A stretch of 64,000 nt of DNA from Companilactobacillus farciminis KCTC 3681 = DSM 20184 (lineage in GTDB: Bacteria > Bacillota > Bacilli > Lactobacillales > Lactobacillaceae): contig NZ_CP017702.1 of NCBI RefSeq assembly GCF_002706745.1, forward strand, positions 744,001-808,000, read 5' to 3'. A program made the position numbers and the translations under genes. The notes under the pieces are model-generated. The model was not told the DNA's origin and did not search any database. It saw only the letters and a list, made by a program, of their open reading frames with translations. Below are positions 63,638-64,000 of this stretch, one piece after another (within the stretch, counting starts at the first letter, position 1; each line of letters begins with the position of its first letter).

Positions 63638-64000
63638 TGTTTAATGAGAAAAACAAAGACAAGATTGCTACAGGTGTCATTTATGCGATGTCAGGCATTA
63701 TTGTCTTAATCTTGCTAGGTTTATTGATCTATATCTTAGGTAGTGGTTTGAGATATGTTAACTGGCATTTCTTAACCTCTGGCTCAAAAGCTTTCCAAGC
63801 TGGTAGTGGTGTCGGGATTCAATTATTCAACTCGTTTTTCCTATTGATTTTATCAATGTTGATTTCAATTCCAATTTCAATTTGTGCCGGAATTTATTTG
63901 TCTGAATATGCCGGAAAAAACAAATTCGTGGAATTGATTCGAGTTTCAATTGAAGTCTTGAGTTCTCTACCATCAATTGTCGTTGGTTTGTTTGGATTCT
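63637..64000 (+). CDS. pstA: Phosphate ABC transporter permease PstA, 3' truncated by window edge
   Basis: The first 121 codons of the second permease. The frame starts with GTG at 63637 (overlapping the pstC stop, GAGGTG upstream) as MFNEKNKDKIATGVIYAMSG and continues with three membrane helices, GIYLSEYAGKNKF, and SLPSIVVGLFGF, which is the PstA counterpart of the PstC motif. pstB genes are expected beyond the window. Confidence 0.92.
   Translation, partial: MFNEKNKDKIATGVIYAMSGIIVLILLGLLIYILGSGLRYVNWHFLTSGSKAFQAGSGVGIQLFNSFFLLILSMLISIPISICAGIYLSEYAGKNKFVELIRVSIEVLSSLPSIVVGLFGF

Overview
The window is low-GC Firmicute chromosome. Lactobacillaceae is well supported, and a Companilactobacillus-like species is my best but unproven guess. 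Supporting signs are AT-rich DNA with strong GGAGG-type ribosome binding sites, a Lactobacillus-type adenosylcobalamin-dependent ribonucleotide reductase, CopY/CopB copper resistance, SLAP- and WxL-type surface proteins, and conserved Firmicute gene blocks (spx-mecA-coiA-spxH-relQ-nadK-rluD-mgtE; ftsK-ymfF-ymfH-ymfI-rodZ-pgsA-cinA-recA-rny; comFA-comFC-hpf-secA-prfB; phoPR-pst). I see no prophage, insertion sequence, CRISPR array, tRNA or rRNA.

Layout. 0-1.4 kb: 3' part of ptsI (PTS enzyme I). 1.4-5.5 kb: TetR regulator divergent from an MMPL/RND-type exporter. 5.5-11.3 kb is the accessory part: a 358-bp palindromic element, an unknown membrane protein/lipoprotein pair, a SLAP surface protein, a GT-C-type membrane glycosyltransferase, a second palindromic element, and a small gene interrupted by two in-frame TAG codons. 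11.2-16.2 kb: nrdJ under two NrdR boxes, then copY-copB under two cop boxes. 16.4-21.2 kb: a lone ribbon-helix-helix antitoxin and a Bce-type peptide-antibiotic sensing and export module (kinase and regulator on minus, ABC transporter on plus). 21.2-34.4 kb: the Spx regulatory neighbourhood (spx, MecA adaptor, CoiA, SpxH adaptor, RelQ, NAD kinase, RluD-type synthase, MgtE), with two large WxL-like surface proteins placed inside it. 34.5-39.5 kb: cutC, uppP, a lactonase-family protein, an AI-2E-family permease, trmL behind an attenuator-like leader, and a DUF1149 gene. 39.6-51.5 kb: ftsK, EF-P modification genes, rodZ, pgsA, cinA C-domain, recA, rny and tagO. 51.6-55.7 kb: an XRE regulator, yigZ, the competence genes comFA and comFC, and hpf under a perfect cre site. 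55.9-64 kb: secA, prfB with its programmed +1 frameshift, phoP-phoR, and pstS-pstC-pstA (pstA runs off the window).

How the genes work together. Spx, its two protease adaptors (MecA for ClpC, SpxH for ClpXP) and RelQ form a stress and redox control cluster. UppP, TagO, FtsK, RodZ and PgsA serve the envelope and division. CoiA, ComFA, ComFC, CinA and RecA are DNA uptake and recombination parts, although ComFA carries a Walker A Thr-to-Met change that may cripple it. CopY/CopB, BceRSAB and the MMPL pump are defence and efflux modules.

The most unusual signal is a family of long imperfect-palindromic intergenic elements (5474-5831 and about 10086-10278). Their inner stems differ in sequence between copies but keep base pairing and even the same C/T internal mismatch. 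One copy appears to sit inside the loop of an intrinsic terminator. I do not recognise it as a named RNA or MITE family.
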